Source of the DNA: Synaphobranchus kaupii
Lineage: Eukaryota; Chordata; Actinopteri; Anguilliformes; Synaphobranchidae
Assembly (NCBI GenBank): GCA_029718625.1
Contig: CM056376.1
Span: 22,202,701-22,266,700 of the forward strand
DNA length: 64,000 bases
Direction of reading: 5' to 3'
The notes under the pieces are model-generated. The model saw nothing but the letters and a program-made list of their open reading frames with translations. It was not told where the DNA came from and did not search any database. A program made the translations under genes and the position numbers. Positions 1 through 13,742 of the stretch are shown here, in pieces (positions within the stretch are counted from its first letter, which is position 1; each line of letters opens with the position of its first letter).

Positions 1-522
1 AAGGGGGGGCACTGTTGAGCAAACGTTGTGGAAGCAAACCTGTTTCTGTTGGACCCATTTCTTCTGGCCTCACATTATCAAACTGCCAGGACGCTTCGCT
101 TTGTGTGATGTAAATGTGTTCTCTTTTGTTGCCCCCCCCCACCCCCACCCCCATTTCTTATTTTTGTGTTAATTCTGAAGTGGAGTCGCACCATATGAAG
201 CACTTCTATGTGACTCCTTTGCAGGGTGACTTTACTTACAGTGGCCTGAAGAGGTCTGTCTGTACCAGAGAACTACACTGGGACGTAAAAAATCATCTTT
301 TGCAGAGCCGGACACCGCTGACCCACACACTCTTAACGAAGAACTGAACCTGATTTGCCCTTTACTGATTCCTGTGGTCCTCTTGTGTGCTGCTATTTCT
401 GTCCCCCACCAAGCCGTCCGTTTGTCACCATGGTCTTAGTTATACGTTCAGTTAACGTTTCCAAGTGAACTCTCGAGACGCTGATGTCATATTTAAAATG
501 GCTGCACAGTCTTGACTGAAAC

Positions 523-561
523 ATGGGAAAGGCATCATCTCCGCAGCCCAACACTGTAAAG
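523..561 (+). CDS. Possible first coding exon (weak)
   Basis: An ATG after 'gaaac' opens 13 codons (MGKASSPQPNTVK) that end exactly at a consensus donor, AAG|GTAAGT. The MG start would permit N-myristoylation. I could not find a following exon or recognise the protein, so this may be chance. A transcript would be needed to keep it. Confidence 0.15.
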
Positions 562-1056
562 GTAAGTAGAACAGTAATGGGTTTTTTTTTTTTTTTGCGA
601 AAGCATCCGTGTGCTTTTTGCGGAAGTTATATTTCTGAAGGGAAAACGGCAGAGGCCCTAATGGAAACCCGTTTATTTTGCTCCGCGGCGAGCTACTCGC
701 AGCGTTCTCACACTTTCAGAAGCGGGGGATGGTGAGGCGAGATTGGGCTTCGCGCGGCACCGCTGTCCGAAGCCCCCCATCATGCGTAACACTGTACCTT
801 ATAATCCCATTTAGACTATTAATATTTTACCGTGCAATTCTTGAGATGTCCCGAAATATCTCAGCCACCTCAGGCCCCCCATTGAAATCCTATGCACAAC
901 ACCTGCATAACGCTTGAGGAAACGGTTGAGCCTTGTATGCGTTCAGACATTGTATGTGGGCAGTGCCATGTTCTGTGAAAAACATGATGACGGTGAGTGA
1001 CTGTAGCACATAGCTGCTGAAGCTATCCGTAGTGACCAGCAGCACGTGGGTTTGAG

Positions 1057-1162
<106 letters not shown>

Positions 1163-4032
1163 CGTTCAAACCCAGTGGATCAAGAAACAGCATAGTGAAT
1201 ATCAGGTGCTGCAACTGGATCAAAGTATATTTCCAGTTGCATTTTCACTGGCAGAGGCCTTGCGACTGGATAGTTAATAATAAAAGGTTACTTTAAACTA
1301 CCTAGGAAATACGTGGGCTTGTTTCTGTGTTTATGTCTGAGAATATGGGTGCCAGCAAGGAGAAATCCCTCTCTGCGATCCGTTTTGACTAGCTTCAACC
1401 TAATTTCCGTTTTTCAAATGCCACATGTTGGAAACGGCCCCAGTCAATGCCGCTGTTAATCCCACCTATAGAGACGGTAACACTGGCCAACCCAGTTTCT
1501 TTCTCTCACAGAAGATTGCTATTTTTCCGGTTTACGGCTTCGTCTCTGAAGTTTGCTTCTTAGAATCAGACAATTGCAGTAAACTTGCAGACCATATCAA
1601 CCCCATATTTTTAAAAGGTAGAACACTGCAAAAAAAAACAACAACCTTTGCCTGCTGAACCGCCCGCCACCTGCGGGGGAGAAGACCGGAAACTGGCGGT
1701 CAGGACCAGATGTAATTAACGACAACACACAGCCAAAAGAGCAGCCTGCGTTAAAGTCTGCGGGGAAGTTAAACAAATGAGCCGCCTAATTAATTACGGT
1801 GATCTGCGCTGGGCGTGTGCATGCGAGAGCGCGCCAAACAAGGCAGGCGTTCCGGCGGCTTGCGTGATACGTTCTGAGGAAATTCCATGGGTCTTTGAGA
1901 CAGGCAGACTCGATCGCGGCGATTCGTTGCGAGCTCAGCAGACAGCTCATTAGCGCCGCTTAGGCGTTCCGATGTCGCGGTTAGTAGGCTATTTAGAGGT
2001 GTTTTCACGTGTGCTTCAGTGGTGAATGGTGGAAGAAGGCCAGGGTTCATTGTAGCCTCTGATTCTAGTAGGCCAGTCGACCACATTCTGTTCAGTGAGA
2101 AATTCAGTCTTTACCCACAGTGTTATGACATTCATACTTAAGCACATCCTCATAGCCTACTTGTGGAATATGAAGGCGGTGGTGTCCAAAGGCCGGATTA
2201 CGCGACTGCTAATTTTCACTCTGACAGTGTATCATTTTACAGGTATATCCACAACGAATGTTTATCAGTCGCATTTCATGACGCGCATTCCATTTTCAGT
2301 CCCACAGATGAGCAAAATGTTTGATTTATATAGGCTTGCTGTAGATCATTATGCAGATGTGTTGGCATTCATAATTATGAGAAGTCGCTGTTTTGTTTTG
2401 GTTATGTTTTTTTTTTTCACGATTCTGCAGCTGTGATTGCTTACATGATGATTAATACTGTTAAATGTTTTGCTTATTTGAAACAGACAATATGCACTGC
2501 TCTGATCATTGTCCTCACTCTACCACCCCCCCCCCCCCCCCACTTATTTTGTTCCACACTATAGGGTATGGAACAGTTCCAACGGTATGTGGTCAATGAG
2601 GTGCTGCAAAAGTAGGTTGCTGTATAAAAAGAAAAAAGAACCTAAAGGCTATAAAATATGGTGTGTGATTTGCTTTTGGAGTTCTTTTGTGTCTTTTGTA
2701 AAAGCCAGCTAAGTAATGGTATTTAAGAGGTTATATACAGTATATGATGTGTATCACTAGCTACTATCTCTAAATAAATATTATTTTGCAAAAGAAGAGT
2801 CATACCGGTTTGAGTCAGATGTTATCCATTTGACAGGACATTGCATATGGGATTATTTTGCCTTCTGTACGTTCATAGATTTCTCATCTTCCAACCTGGA
2901 CTGTGTTCTGTGTGCTTCTTTCTCTGTTGCTCCTGTGCAGTGTGCAATGGTGCAGACACCCACCGTGCCACACAAACAATAGGAGATCAAGTCGGAAGAC
3001 ATTTTCCAAACAGCTCTGCAATTTACTGTTTATGCCGAATGCAACAAATTATATGTCTCTGTCCCTCTTCTTAAAACCCTCCTCTTTGAAGACAAAAGGT
3101 TCCCTGCCTCGTCTTCTCTGTTGAGAACTGATGTTTTGTTGTTGTCGTGCCTTTAAACATCGTCTTTAAGTTCTAACATTTTTACACTCTTTTTTTTTTT
3201 ATGTCACAATTTCAAGAAACCAGTTGTTGCAGTGGAGATTGTGATAATGTGAGTGGTGCAACATTGTTCTTTATGATTCATAGCAAACATAGATGTTACA
3301 TTTTTTGTGTGAGTGATTTATATTTTTAAAATATGAATCAAGATTTTTTTGTTGAACATAATGGTCCCTATATGCTCTTGGAAACCATAGATATTAAGTA
3401 CATGTTTAGATATATATGAATATTCAGGTTCTCCAAGAGCTGCTTATCAATATGAATATGCTGTTCTGGCTTAATTTTGACTGGAAAGAGACACATTTTA
3501 ATTGTTTACTTGAACTTAAAGGGAAACTTCAGTTTTTTCCGACTTGCACTTATTTTTAGAAACTATTTCCACCATGCTGATCAGTATCGATTATAATTTT
3601 GTCACATCTTACTTTGCGGAGCTTTGGCTACACCAAGAACTGCTCCACTCCGCGTTGCAATGCATTCTAATGGGCCACACAAACAAGCCTTGAAATGCCT
3701 TCTAAATGTGTTTTTCCACAAAATGAAAGCTCAATTAGCATGTACAAACCTCTTCCATAGATAACTGTGAGCAGGGGTGGGCAGTATTTCTGAAACATGT
3801 GCTGTATTTGAAATACAAAATACTATTTTGTAATTTGTATTTTATGGTGTAGGATAAAATCTTCGTAATTTTTTATGAAGATACTTTAGAGTTAATAATG
3901 GAAATACTTTCCCCACCCATCCCACAGACTTTACCTGTCATTGTGTGCGTTGTTTTTGCAGCCTGGGTTACACTGTTAGGGTGGAGAATCAACCCATTCA
4001 GTACAGAACTAGCGCAACATTCTTCATCCAGC

Positions 4033-4471
4033 TTAAAGGTTGTATCAGCGATTTTGGGTGACGTCACTTCTGAAGCGAAATCCCAAACAAACAGAGCCAG
4101 CTCCAGCTCAGAGCCAATTATGTTATGTTTTAAAAAATAGTGTTCAAGCATCCAGAATTATAACCACGTTAATAACGTTTGTAAGAAACCAAACCGTTTG
4201 TAAATCCGTCAAGATTTCAGCGAGATAAGAGTATTAGCGTATTAGTATCACCCACCCCTTGTCGGTGATTGGTTGGAATACTGTTTATTTTGGTTTTGAG
4301 TGGTTGGTAGTACCATTTGTTTTTGTGTACGATCTCGGAGCATAGGCTGCCTACAGAGACGCGGTTTTTTGACGGCCTGCTTATGGGGCGGGCAGCTAGC
4401 GGATCGTGAGGAAAAATCAGATGAATGTGATCATTTATGTTTCGACCCAAAATCGCTGATACAACCTTTAA
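4033..4471. mobile_element. piggyBac-like MITE, copy 1
   Basis: Bounded by TTAA and by inverted ends TTAAAGGTTGTATCAGCG and its complement (CGCTGATACAACCTTTAA). A closely similar copy with the same ends lies at 55825-56244. This copy differs by a small insertion near 4237-4259. No coding capacity. Confidence 0.75.
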
Positions 4472-4539
4472 ATCACTCCTAAATGGCGTACTCCAGACTG
4501 CAATCCCTTATTGGCCAGTGGGGGTCGCCAATGAGCGAT

Positions 4540-4632
4540 GAAACGCAGACATCTGAAGCCGTAACTAAGGCTCATCCATGCACCACAGCATGGTGCCTTA
4601 ACTGAATGAGCCATCCGGCAGCTATGATGCAT
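4540..4632 (-). repeat. tRNA-like SINE fragment
   Basis: Read on the minus strand it gives a tRNA-type A-box context (TGGCTCATTCAGTTAAGG) followed by CACCATGCTGTGGTGCATGG. The same stretch recurs at about 41100-41226, supporting a dispersed SINE family rather than a tRNA gene. Confidence 0.45.
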
Positions 4633-4734
4633 TTCGATTTGAGGTATTTTGTATTTTGATATATTTTTTCCCAATTTTCGATACTTTTAATTATTTAACT
4701 GCGCAAATTAGACCGATCTGAATCGATACTATCC

Positions 4735-5180
4735 TAATTGGTGAAATCTGGACACATGGCCACTAAATCTAACCATTTTGTAGCTAATGAAGAATTGAAA
4801 GGCAATGCAAATGAGAACAAGCCACATCGTGTTAATAAGTTAAAGGAAAAAATGATGTAATAACTTAAACACATACATGTGTTCAGTAACCTAATTAGGG
4901 ACCTATTGCTTCACCTCAGTCTTTCATTTGATCAGTTAAAAAACTTAACCCTTTTCATGTAATTGTTTGCAATATAGCACAATGTGAACATGGGATGTTT
5001 ATTCTAAACGGTATGCATAGCTATTTCTGACATAATCTGGTTTAAGAGCGTAAATAATCATCTAAACCTGATTAAGAAAAATAGAATTAACAGCTTGTTA
5101 AAATTCTGGGATTGCAACTGCGGTTGGTACGAAAGCCAGCATACACAGGGGGGCCCCAGGACCGAACTTGAGAACCAGTG
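4735..5180. mobile_element. Partial hAT-type repeat, relative of 12698-13431
   Basis: The right end (AACAGCTTGTTAAAATTC onward, through CCAGCATACACAGG) matches the right end of the complete element at 12698-13431. The left part reads as the inverted complement of that element's interior (GGACACATGGCCACTAAA). It therefore appears to be a rearranged or palindromic family member with one terminus preserved. Confidence 0.55.
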
Positions 5181-6043
5181 ACCTAGCAGTACACGCTGTA
5201 GACTTGTCTGGATTGTAGTCATCTCTATCGAAGTGCTGGCTGCAGTTAATTTGTCGTACAACCAACCGCAGTCTAGCTCTGTCCTGGTCATGCAACGGCA
5301 GATGAAACTGCTCTGCTATACTTCTACTCATTTTGTTATTACAGTGTGGAAAGGCACACGACCTACCAATTTTCTCTAGGTATTTAGTTGTCACCAGCAC
5401 CATCTAGATTCCAGATCACCAAAAGTCCCCGGCGGCGCGTCCCGACGCGTGCTTCTCTGCTTGCCGTAATTCTCACTGAGAACAATGCATGCTCCCGCCA
5501 AAAAAAAGCAGTCTGCCAACTGAAACACATAATGCCTGGTAATGGAGTGATGGAAAATTACGTAAATGAATGTCCCCTTCAGGTTATGCAGTTATTGTTT
5601 TGAGGGAGGTTATTTTATGGGAATTTCAAGGGTCGTTTGGGTGGCCCATTAGATTGCATTGCAAGGCAGAGTGGAGCCGTTCTTGGTGTAACCAAAGCTC
5701 CGCAAAGAAAGATGCGGCGAAATTATTCGCAATCCCGTTCAGCACGGCAGAAATAGTTCCGAAAAATAGGTTCAAGTCGGAAAAAAACCCGAAGTTACTC
5801 TTTAACCCGTTCAAATGCTAATAATGGTTTTTCCACATTGAGTGATAAAGAACATTTAACTGAATCTGGAATCTCACAACATTCAGTTAAATAGGAATGT
5901 GATATTCCATATTCAGTTTAACGTGCTTTATTACTATATAGCAAAATAGGCAAAGTACATTATGGTTTGCCTTATGAATGTGGGCCCCACTAACAAGTGC
6001 TAAATGAATGTAATGTAATGTAAGTAGAAAACACTGAAGTTTA

Positions 6044-6046
<3 letters not shown>

Positions 6047-6130
<84 letters not shown>

Positions 6131-6144
6131 TGTGTGTGTGTGTG
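6047..6144. repeat. (TG)n microsatellite
   Basis: About 49 TG units with a single TA interruption near 6123. It begins directly after a TGTAATG-type retroelement tail, a common origin for such tracts. Confidence 0.97.
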
Positions 6145-8089
6145 CCAGCCACCAGTAGATTGACCAGGTAATCACTGACGATGAATTTAGTTTGTTATTT
6201 CATACTTGTTGGATTAACACTATCAAAAAGGAATATATCACTTGTTCTCAACCATCTTACCTTGGGTTGCACCTATTATTAAAACAAGGTGTGGATTTGT
6301 ACAGAACATGCAGGTCTTATGGTTAAGACTGTAAAAGGTTTCCATTGGTGTTTCAAGCAAATACACATGTAAGTATCTTCTCACGTTACAAAGCATATTC
6401 CTGTTAGGCCGCTGCTATGTCTTTGAATTTCGTCCTTAAACTTGATTAACAAGATTAGATTTTTGTTCTTTGATTTAAGGATGTGCTCATTGTGTACAGA
6501 ATATATTTTATTACTGTGATTGCTGAACATGGTACTTGTGAAAACGCACCTGCTTATTCATTCATTTAGAGGGAAAATGACAAAGCAAGAAGACTGAATA
6601 GGAACTTGTGTTTATTCCTTTACCGCTTGTTATAAGACCCAAAACATTATGGTAAATGTGCCACATGATTGAGATTGGATAAAAGCAAGCCCAATTGTTT
6701 TCCCCACTAAATAATCAGACTAAAATATATGATCTCTGAATTAAACAAATAACTATTTACAGTTGAGTAAAATAAAATGTTACTAATATTTAAAAAATCT
6801 AGGAGAAAGACTGGCTTTGTTCTGAAGAACATTAACAAAATACATTTAAATCATTTTGGTAGTAGTGGAGCCTGAATGCACTCCTCAAACCAGTTGTTGC
6901 ACCATCTACTGCAGGAGCGTCAAACTCAAACTCGTATCCTGGACGGAAACGGTGTCTGTAGATTTTTGCGTATTACACAAAAGCTATAGTAAGTGTTTGT
7001 AAGGAAGCATGACAGTGATAGACCTATAGAATAAAAAGTCTGTTTAGTTAAATTTAAACACAAATTTAACACAAATCTTTTAAAAACTTTCCACATACCA
7101 GTCATTCATCAATGAATATTTTCCGAATATAAGCTCAATGTTTGTTTAAACAAGTGAATGAATGGGTATATAAATGACCGAATGCATAGGGAAATTAACA
7201 ACAACTAAATAAAACTGCTATGTAATTCCGTGTTTACTTTTCTTTGTATGTATTCTCCCATTCTACCAGCAGGAGGCACTGTTTACCACAGTGTCATCAG
7301 AAATCTTTTTTTGTTTTTTTGTTTTAGAAATAATTTGTTTTTTTCCAGAATAATCTGTACTTTGCTTCACTACAGAATTCGGTTGAAATTTGTTTTAAAA
7401 ATCAATAGATTAAATTAATTCCAGAAATGCTCATGTAACAATATGTTCTTGACCGAAAATTTTTGGGATTAAATTCAATATCAAAATACAGAAATGTATA
7501 GATTAGTGTGTGTAAGCATAATTATCATATGTGCCTTAACTAAAATTGCACAGATTGATAGGATACCCTCGACCTCTTGGTTTCAATATCTCAGCTGGTA
7601 ATACATTTCTAATTCCCACTGCATATGGGTAATCATTACTCAAGTTTGTCTTCACATTACGCATGGTCTTGGCTTCAAATCACAATTCTTGTGCCTTGTA
7701 CTGTAAATGGTGAATGTTGTACAGTACAGACTCAGTTTAAAAAAAAAGGTTTAAAAGAAAGTGATAAAGAGAATATACATTTTTAGGCTGCAAGAGCTTT
7801 CTAGTGCTGAGCATACATGTTTGGTATTGCCAGGGCAGCTGTGTGGTATATTGTATTTAAAAATATGAACATTTTGAATGTTTTCTGTACAGTAGGTTTG
7901 AAGCTGTATATGCAGTCGGAAATAAATTTCGGAAATAAATGTACAGTTGAAAAAGTTGATTTGCTTGCCTCACAATTTCAGTAGGTGCAGGTTATTTTCA
8001 GTAAAGGCAAATGCTTTTATAGGTTCACGCATGAGGAAGAACTGGTGATAAAGTCCAGTCAGGGTGTCAAATCATAATGGTCATGAAGG

Positions 8090-8124
8090 CATTTCTTCCA
8101 ACAGTGATACTGTTGGAAGAAATG
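8090..8124. other. Perfect 15-bp hairpin
   Basis: CATTTCTTCCAACAG is followed by a 5-nt loop (TGATA) and its exact complement CTGTTGGAAGAAATG. The stem is shorter than a typical pre-miRNA. It could be a MITE relic. Confidence 0.5.
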
Positions 8125-11100
8125 GGGCCTGAAATGAGGCCTGATATTTAATGTGTATCCATGCCATTAGTTAACTCGTTGCGTGAATTGCGGTTTTCTT
8201 AGCTGGAGATTAGCCCTCCGGCTTAAACCGTTAGACCACAGAACAGCAGTGCAAATTAAAAATAAGGAATATTTTTCACGGCTTTGAATAGCTGTTCCAG
8301 TTGTAATGCAATTCTGTCCTCTAGAGGTTTAAACCTGAGGTTTACACTCCAGCTAATCATGCTACAATTGACCCATTTTGTTTGAGAAAGTTGAAAACAA
8401 ACAGCTGTAAGTGCTTGTGGCCAGTAGGTGGCAGCAAATTATTATTATATATTTTTTTGTCATATGGTTGAAATTTTAAAAAATTAAAAACATAACATAT
8501 CAGTAAACTTGATATACTATACTTGATATTTAGCATTTCATTATTTTTAGATTTAAGGATGCATTCAGAAAATAACCACTGCCTGTATAATGTGATAGAG
8601 CATTGTATTGTGTCAGGAAACACGTGACATATGTTTGTATTTTGTCTGAAGTTTTAATGTGATCAGGGCACGTATCAAATACCTGTACACACACTAAATA
8701 AATAATTAAATCATTATCCATACGGACATGGTTTAATACCAATTATATTGGGACATGGATTCATGCCACTTATTTGCACTTGGATGATTTTTCACAGATG
8801 AAACAGAGGACACCATGTCAAACAATACAGCCTCCACTCTCGATCTCATGCTATCCTGTTCATTCAGAGCGCATTCCTGCACTGTTGCCAGGCAATCTAC
8901 AGCTATTCATTGTTCCAAGTGAGCCTTATTAACGGGATGGATCAAAGGCCTTGCCTGCCACCCACTCCTTGCATACCACTCAAAACCAGGGCACACAGGA
9001 AGTCTGTGTGCTACACGGGAGAGTGGAACAAACCAATAAGGAGAGCCATGTGGGGTGCATGGGAACGGCCACCCCACTGGAAGGTGTCTGAAGGTGTCTC
9101 AGCAGCCATAGGCCAGCCTTTCATTAAAGCTCCCAGGAGGTAGATTCACAGTAATGTGCATACTGTACTTATGTACAAGAGGCCAGAGAGGACAATCAGA
9201 CCATTCGACAAGAGATGCATTTATGCTCAGCAAATTAATCCTTTAAATGTGCATGTACCGAAAGGAGCAGGTGTGGACTGGCACAGACGTTATGTTTGAG
9301 GCATACCTGTCCACACCCAACACGCTGCCTTCTCTACATCCCAAGAGAAAATGTATGAGTCATTTGAGATCTTCGTGTGCATGACTGTGTTGCTTTCTAG
9401 TACTGGTATAGTACTTTATACACAAACGTTTGGTCATATTAATCGCAAAACACAAGGAAAGGTTGCACTCCATCAACAAAGAAACCATTATACATGTTCA
9501 GTCTTTATTGTGTGTTTTTTTAAGTAAAGAAACAATGTGTCACTTCTAATAGGGAGAAGAGTAAAAATTAACTCTATAGGGTGGGCAACATGTTAGTGGC
9601 GTACCAGCTGGTCAGAAAGTATGACTGGACAATTTTAAGACTTGCTGGACATTTCATAGAAAATGGCAAACCAGTTACAATGTAAACCAGCAAGTACTTT
9701 GTAATTCAGTTTTTAATTCAGGGACAGGCTATGACTATGACTATCTGAAGTCACTACACCCCTAGTATCCTAGTATCTTTTCAGAAACCATATAATCTTT
9801 GCCATAAAAGGCTCAGCTCTACGATCTTTGCCCTGAAGAAGGTGAATTAATTTAGGGTGTGTGCTTGCGTCTCACAGTTGTGTTGTAGGGGTGTGTTTTG
9901 TACATGCCAATGGGCTACTCGACAGCATTGGAATGTAAGCACAGTTTTTTCCAAAATGTTCTACCCATCTGACTATACAATGAACGATCACTTGTTTTCA
10001 AGTTGATTTTGTAAATAAATGTGCAACAAAAATTTTATAATCATGTAATTATATTGGAAACATGCCAATGATCCCATGACCTGTTTCAGTTTAAATTCAA
10101 GTGTAGTATTTTCAACTGTCATATATTTACTTAATTTGTTATGTGTCCACAGCAAGGACAAGGCAATATGTGCCAGCGTTTAATACATGCTCCTGCTTAG
10201 GTAAACGTATCTATTATGTTGAAGAAGTGACTCTGTAATTTATTAACTGTTCATTTGATTATGCTAGATGTTCTTTAGTACAAATAATTGTAACAGCTCC
10301 ACGCAGTATAAGAACATTATCCTTAGTCTAAGGAACAGACTAACAAACACTCCAGTGTGAAATTCACATCTATCCTCCAAATACACTTAAGGTCTTTTTT
10401 TATTGGGGGTGGGGAGGGGGAACTATCTTTTTGTTGGACACCAACTGGGAACTATATCTCAAATGTCTGTGCCTTCTTTAGCTCCTGTGCCATGTGCCAT
10501 GTGCAGAAGCTGTGTCGGAATAATTGTCAACGTCATGGAAGTAATTTAGCCTGCGCTTCTTAAACTCTGACTTCTCCCTTTTCCCCCACTGGGATTGTCA
10601 CTGTGAAGCACTGAAACGAAGTTTGTCTGTTTATCTGAGGTCAGTGCACTTTAACAGCATAGTTTAGTCTTCTATGTGTATTCACTCTGCAGTTATCTGC
10701 TGAAAAGGCCTTGGCTGGAAAAAATGATTTATTGCAGCAATGCGTGTACATGCAGAGCAGCGCTCTTTTGAATATAGATTTTTGTACTTAAAATCCAATT
10801 GTGCTTAATGATATTGAGCTTTCTCAATGTTTATTTTACTTGGATACATTTGACCTGTGTTTTGAATGGCTGGCAGCCCTTGTTACGGAAACCTGGAGGA
10901 GTGGTGCAAAGTTCAAACAGCACAGTGCAGGCAAAGTGGATCAGGAGTGTGACATTCCTTTCTACCTGATCATGAGTCAGATAGCCCCTGGCTGTAACTC
11001 CAGCAAACCCAAGTGGAACTTGTACAATTGCTCATCAGATTATACTTGTAGAATCAAAGTGGTTTGTCGTTGGATTAGCAGTTTTTCACTTTAAATTTAA

Positions 11101-12697
11101 AATTGAATACAGGCATCAATCATAGGGTGCATTATGTTGCAGATTGTCATGGGTAAGTGGATTGCGAAGAGGACTTGGCAAATTCACTTTAGTGTAGTGT
11201 ATTGTGTAGCTCAAAGTTTGCACTACCCACAACACTTCTCATGAGCCCTCACTAACAACCAACATAATACATATTGCCTTAACCATTTCTTCATTCTCAA
11301 CACAATCTCAAAGTAGCTACAAAGACTGGTAGACTGGTCAGTTATACAATATATAATTTTGCATTTTATCTGTGTAAAACAATTTTTTGCACATCTACTG
11401 TGATGCCTCAGATTTGACAAGAGCTACATACATTTAAACTGTCATTTAACTGTTCCCTTCCTGCTTCAGTTCCCTTCCTGCTTACAGTTACTCAACTGTA
11501 ACATAGCCCTGGATATCGCAGCAGTGCAGGCAACTACTTTTCCAGATAGCAGAAAAGCAGCAGACATGGCAGTGTGTTTAGTCATCTCTGATAGCGCAAT
11601 GTGTCCCTAATGTTCTTTCTGATAAAAAAAAGTATCTTTCCCTCTGAAACAGGATGACTTTTTTCACCTTCTACCCTTCAGTGGGCCTCCAGTGGTACAG
11701 ACAGATTAGCACAACGTTTCTGAACTAAGAACTATATAAAATGATGACAAAATGTTCAATATTGAGCAACATATTTTCTTTATCTCCATTTTATTTATTT
11801 ATTTGAACCTGTAGACAGGGAGAGTCCACAGCAAACAAGTAGCAGGCGGGGGGGGGGGCGGTAATTGTAACAGTCATTAATTGATCAAAAGACTTGCCAT
11901 GGAATATTGCAAACTGAATTCTTAAAATAGTCAGTAATGCAGTGTGTAGCAGCCCATATCTATGACCTGGACTGTGTATGGAACTGATGGCAGGAATAGG
12001 TATTCCCTATTTGGAATTGATTTTACATATTCAATGTCTTCTGTCACTTCTTAACTGTGCAAGAAGTATCATACTGTCATACAGGCTTTCTTTTGGACTG
12101 CTCGTCCCAGTACTTTGTCACATCCACCTTAAGAGGCTTGTTTTCACTGCGGAAAGTTGAAATATTAAAGCAAATGCAATTTAAATGAAGGATGTTTGTC
12201 TGTTTGCTAGTCAGCATGCTCCTTCATTTACCTATGCATTTTGTGATGCTTGGAACACATGCTTTAGATACGGCCGTAACCACCACATGCTAGATAATAC
12301 TGATTGGCTCTTTCCATTGCTCTCCCTACAACTCAGCTTAATTTAACATAATTATGTCTTTTGTCAAGTATGAGTTTAGGGGACAACGGCTTTAATAAAA
12401 TTATACTGCAACAATAATGAATTCCAGGTGATGTCCTGCTTGGTCTGCTTGAAACAATCTGCGGGCAGAAATTCAAGACTTAATTGGAGACCACGTGGAC
12501 ATGTTTAGAACACCAAAAAAAGAGAAGTATGTTGCCTACACACAACATAGTTTCCATTTGACAAAATTCAACACAGCAAGAGAAGGTAACCCGTACTTCT
12601 AGAGATCCTCAGCCTCTTTATATAATAACCTCTAAATATCCAGTCTGGTAATTACATTGAAACATAACCAAACCTTGATGTCATATATGGTTTAGAG

Positions 12698-13431
12698 CAG
12701 TGGTCCTCAACCCTGGTCCTGGGGACCCCCTGTGTATGCTGGTTTTCGTTCCAACCACAATTGCAATACCAGAATTTTAACAAGCTGTTATTTTTTCTTA
12801 ATTAGGTGTTTTAATTGTATAGAGAGAACACTTTAAACTCTTTACTCTCTTAAGCCACGTTATGTTAGCAATCGCTATGCATGCTTTGAAGAAAAAAAAA
12901 TCCCATGTTCATTATGCTCATTGTGTTATATTGCAAACAATAACAAAGAAGAGGTAAGAACTCAGGTGAATAGGCTCCTAATTAGGTAATTGAACACAAG
13001 TTTAAGTTCCTTCATAATTTTTTCCTTAAACTTGTTAACACAATGCAGGTTTGGCTCGTTATCATTTGCGTTGTCTTTGAATTCTTCATTATTTACCAAA
13101 CGGTTAGTTTTAGTGGCCATGTGTCCACAATTTCACCAATTATGAGCCAATTGATTCATCTCAGTCTTTAATTTGATCAGTTAAAACATTTTTTACCTCC
13201 TTTTAATAGTTTACAATACAGCACAATGTGAATATTGGACTTTTATTCTTCATGGCATGCATAGCTATTACTAACATAATGTGGCTTAAGAATGTAAATA
13301 ATCCCTCTAAACATTAAAAACACCTAATTAAGAAAAATTAACAGCTTGTTAAAATTCAAGTATTGCAATTGTGGTTGGAACGAAAACCAGCATACACAGG
13401 GGGTCCCCAGGACCAGGGTTGAGGACCACTG
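12698..13431. mobile_element. Non-autonomous hAT element with exact 8-bp target duplication
   Basis: Long, nearly perfect terminal inverted repeats begin CAGTGGTCCTCAACCCTGGT and end with the complement. The insertion is flanked by GTTTAGAG on both sides (12690-12697 and 13432-13439). An 8-bp duplication and CAG...CTG termini are diagnostic of hAT elements. No transposase is present. Confidence 0.85.
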
Positions 13432-13591
13432 GTTTAGAGGAAACAGGTGTCAAGCAGATGATAGCTATAAAGAAGAGTATGACCTGAGTAAGTTAAGTCA
13501 ATTTGTGTGATGTGCACTACTGAGCAAGTAATTAAAGTACCATAGTCAGAAAACGTAAATTATTACACCCAAATACAGATTTAACATACAC

Positions 13592-13594
<3 letters not shown>

Positions 13595-13627
<33 letters not shown>

Positions 13628-13742
13628 GGTTGCCAACCGTCCCTTGAAATAAGGGACGATCCCTTATCAGTTCAATAAGGGACGGGTCTTTTATTGTCCA
13701 AATAAGGGACGATCCCTTATTTCAAGGGACGGTTGGCAACCC

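Larger units (their letters stand above)
3516..5805. mobile_element. Composite piggyBac-like element with ~200-bp terminal inverted repeats
   Basis: TTAA is found at both ends (3516-3519 and 5802-5805). The left 200 bp (TTAAAGGGAAACTTCAG and onward) matches the reverse complement of the right 200 bp (TTAAAGAGTAACTTCGG and onward), including the shared internal stretch TTTGCGGAGCTTTGG. TTAA target duplications are the hallmark of piggyBac-type elements. The interior holds other elements: a second TTAA MITE (4033-4471), a SINE-like piece and half of a hAT-type repeat. No transposase is visible, so it is non-autonomous. Confidence 0.65.
5806..12697. other. Intergenic stretch without recognisable genes
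   Basis: AT-rich DNA. A LINE/SINE tail with TGTAATG units sits at about 5985-6032, followed by a TG microsatellite. A short perfect hairpin lies at 8090-8124, and a tRNA-like or SINE-like scrap at about 8195-8245. Open frames are short and resemble nothing I know. Confidence 0.5.
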
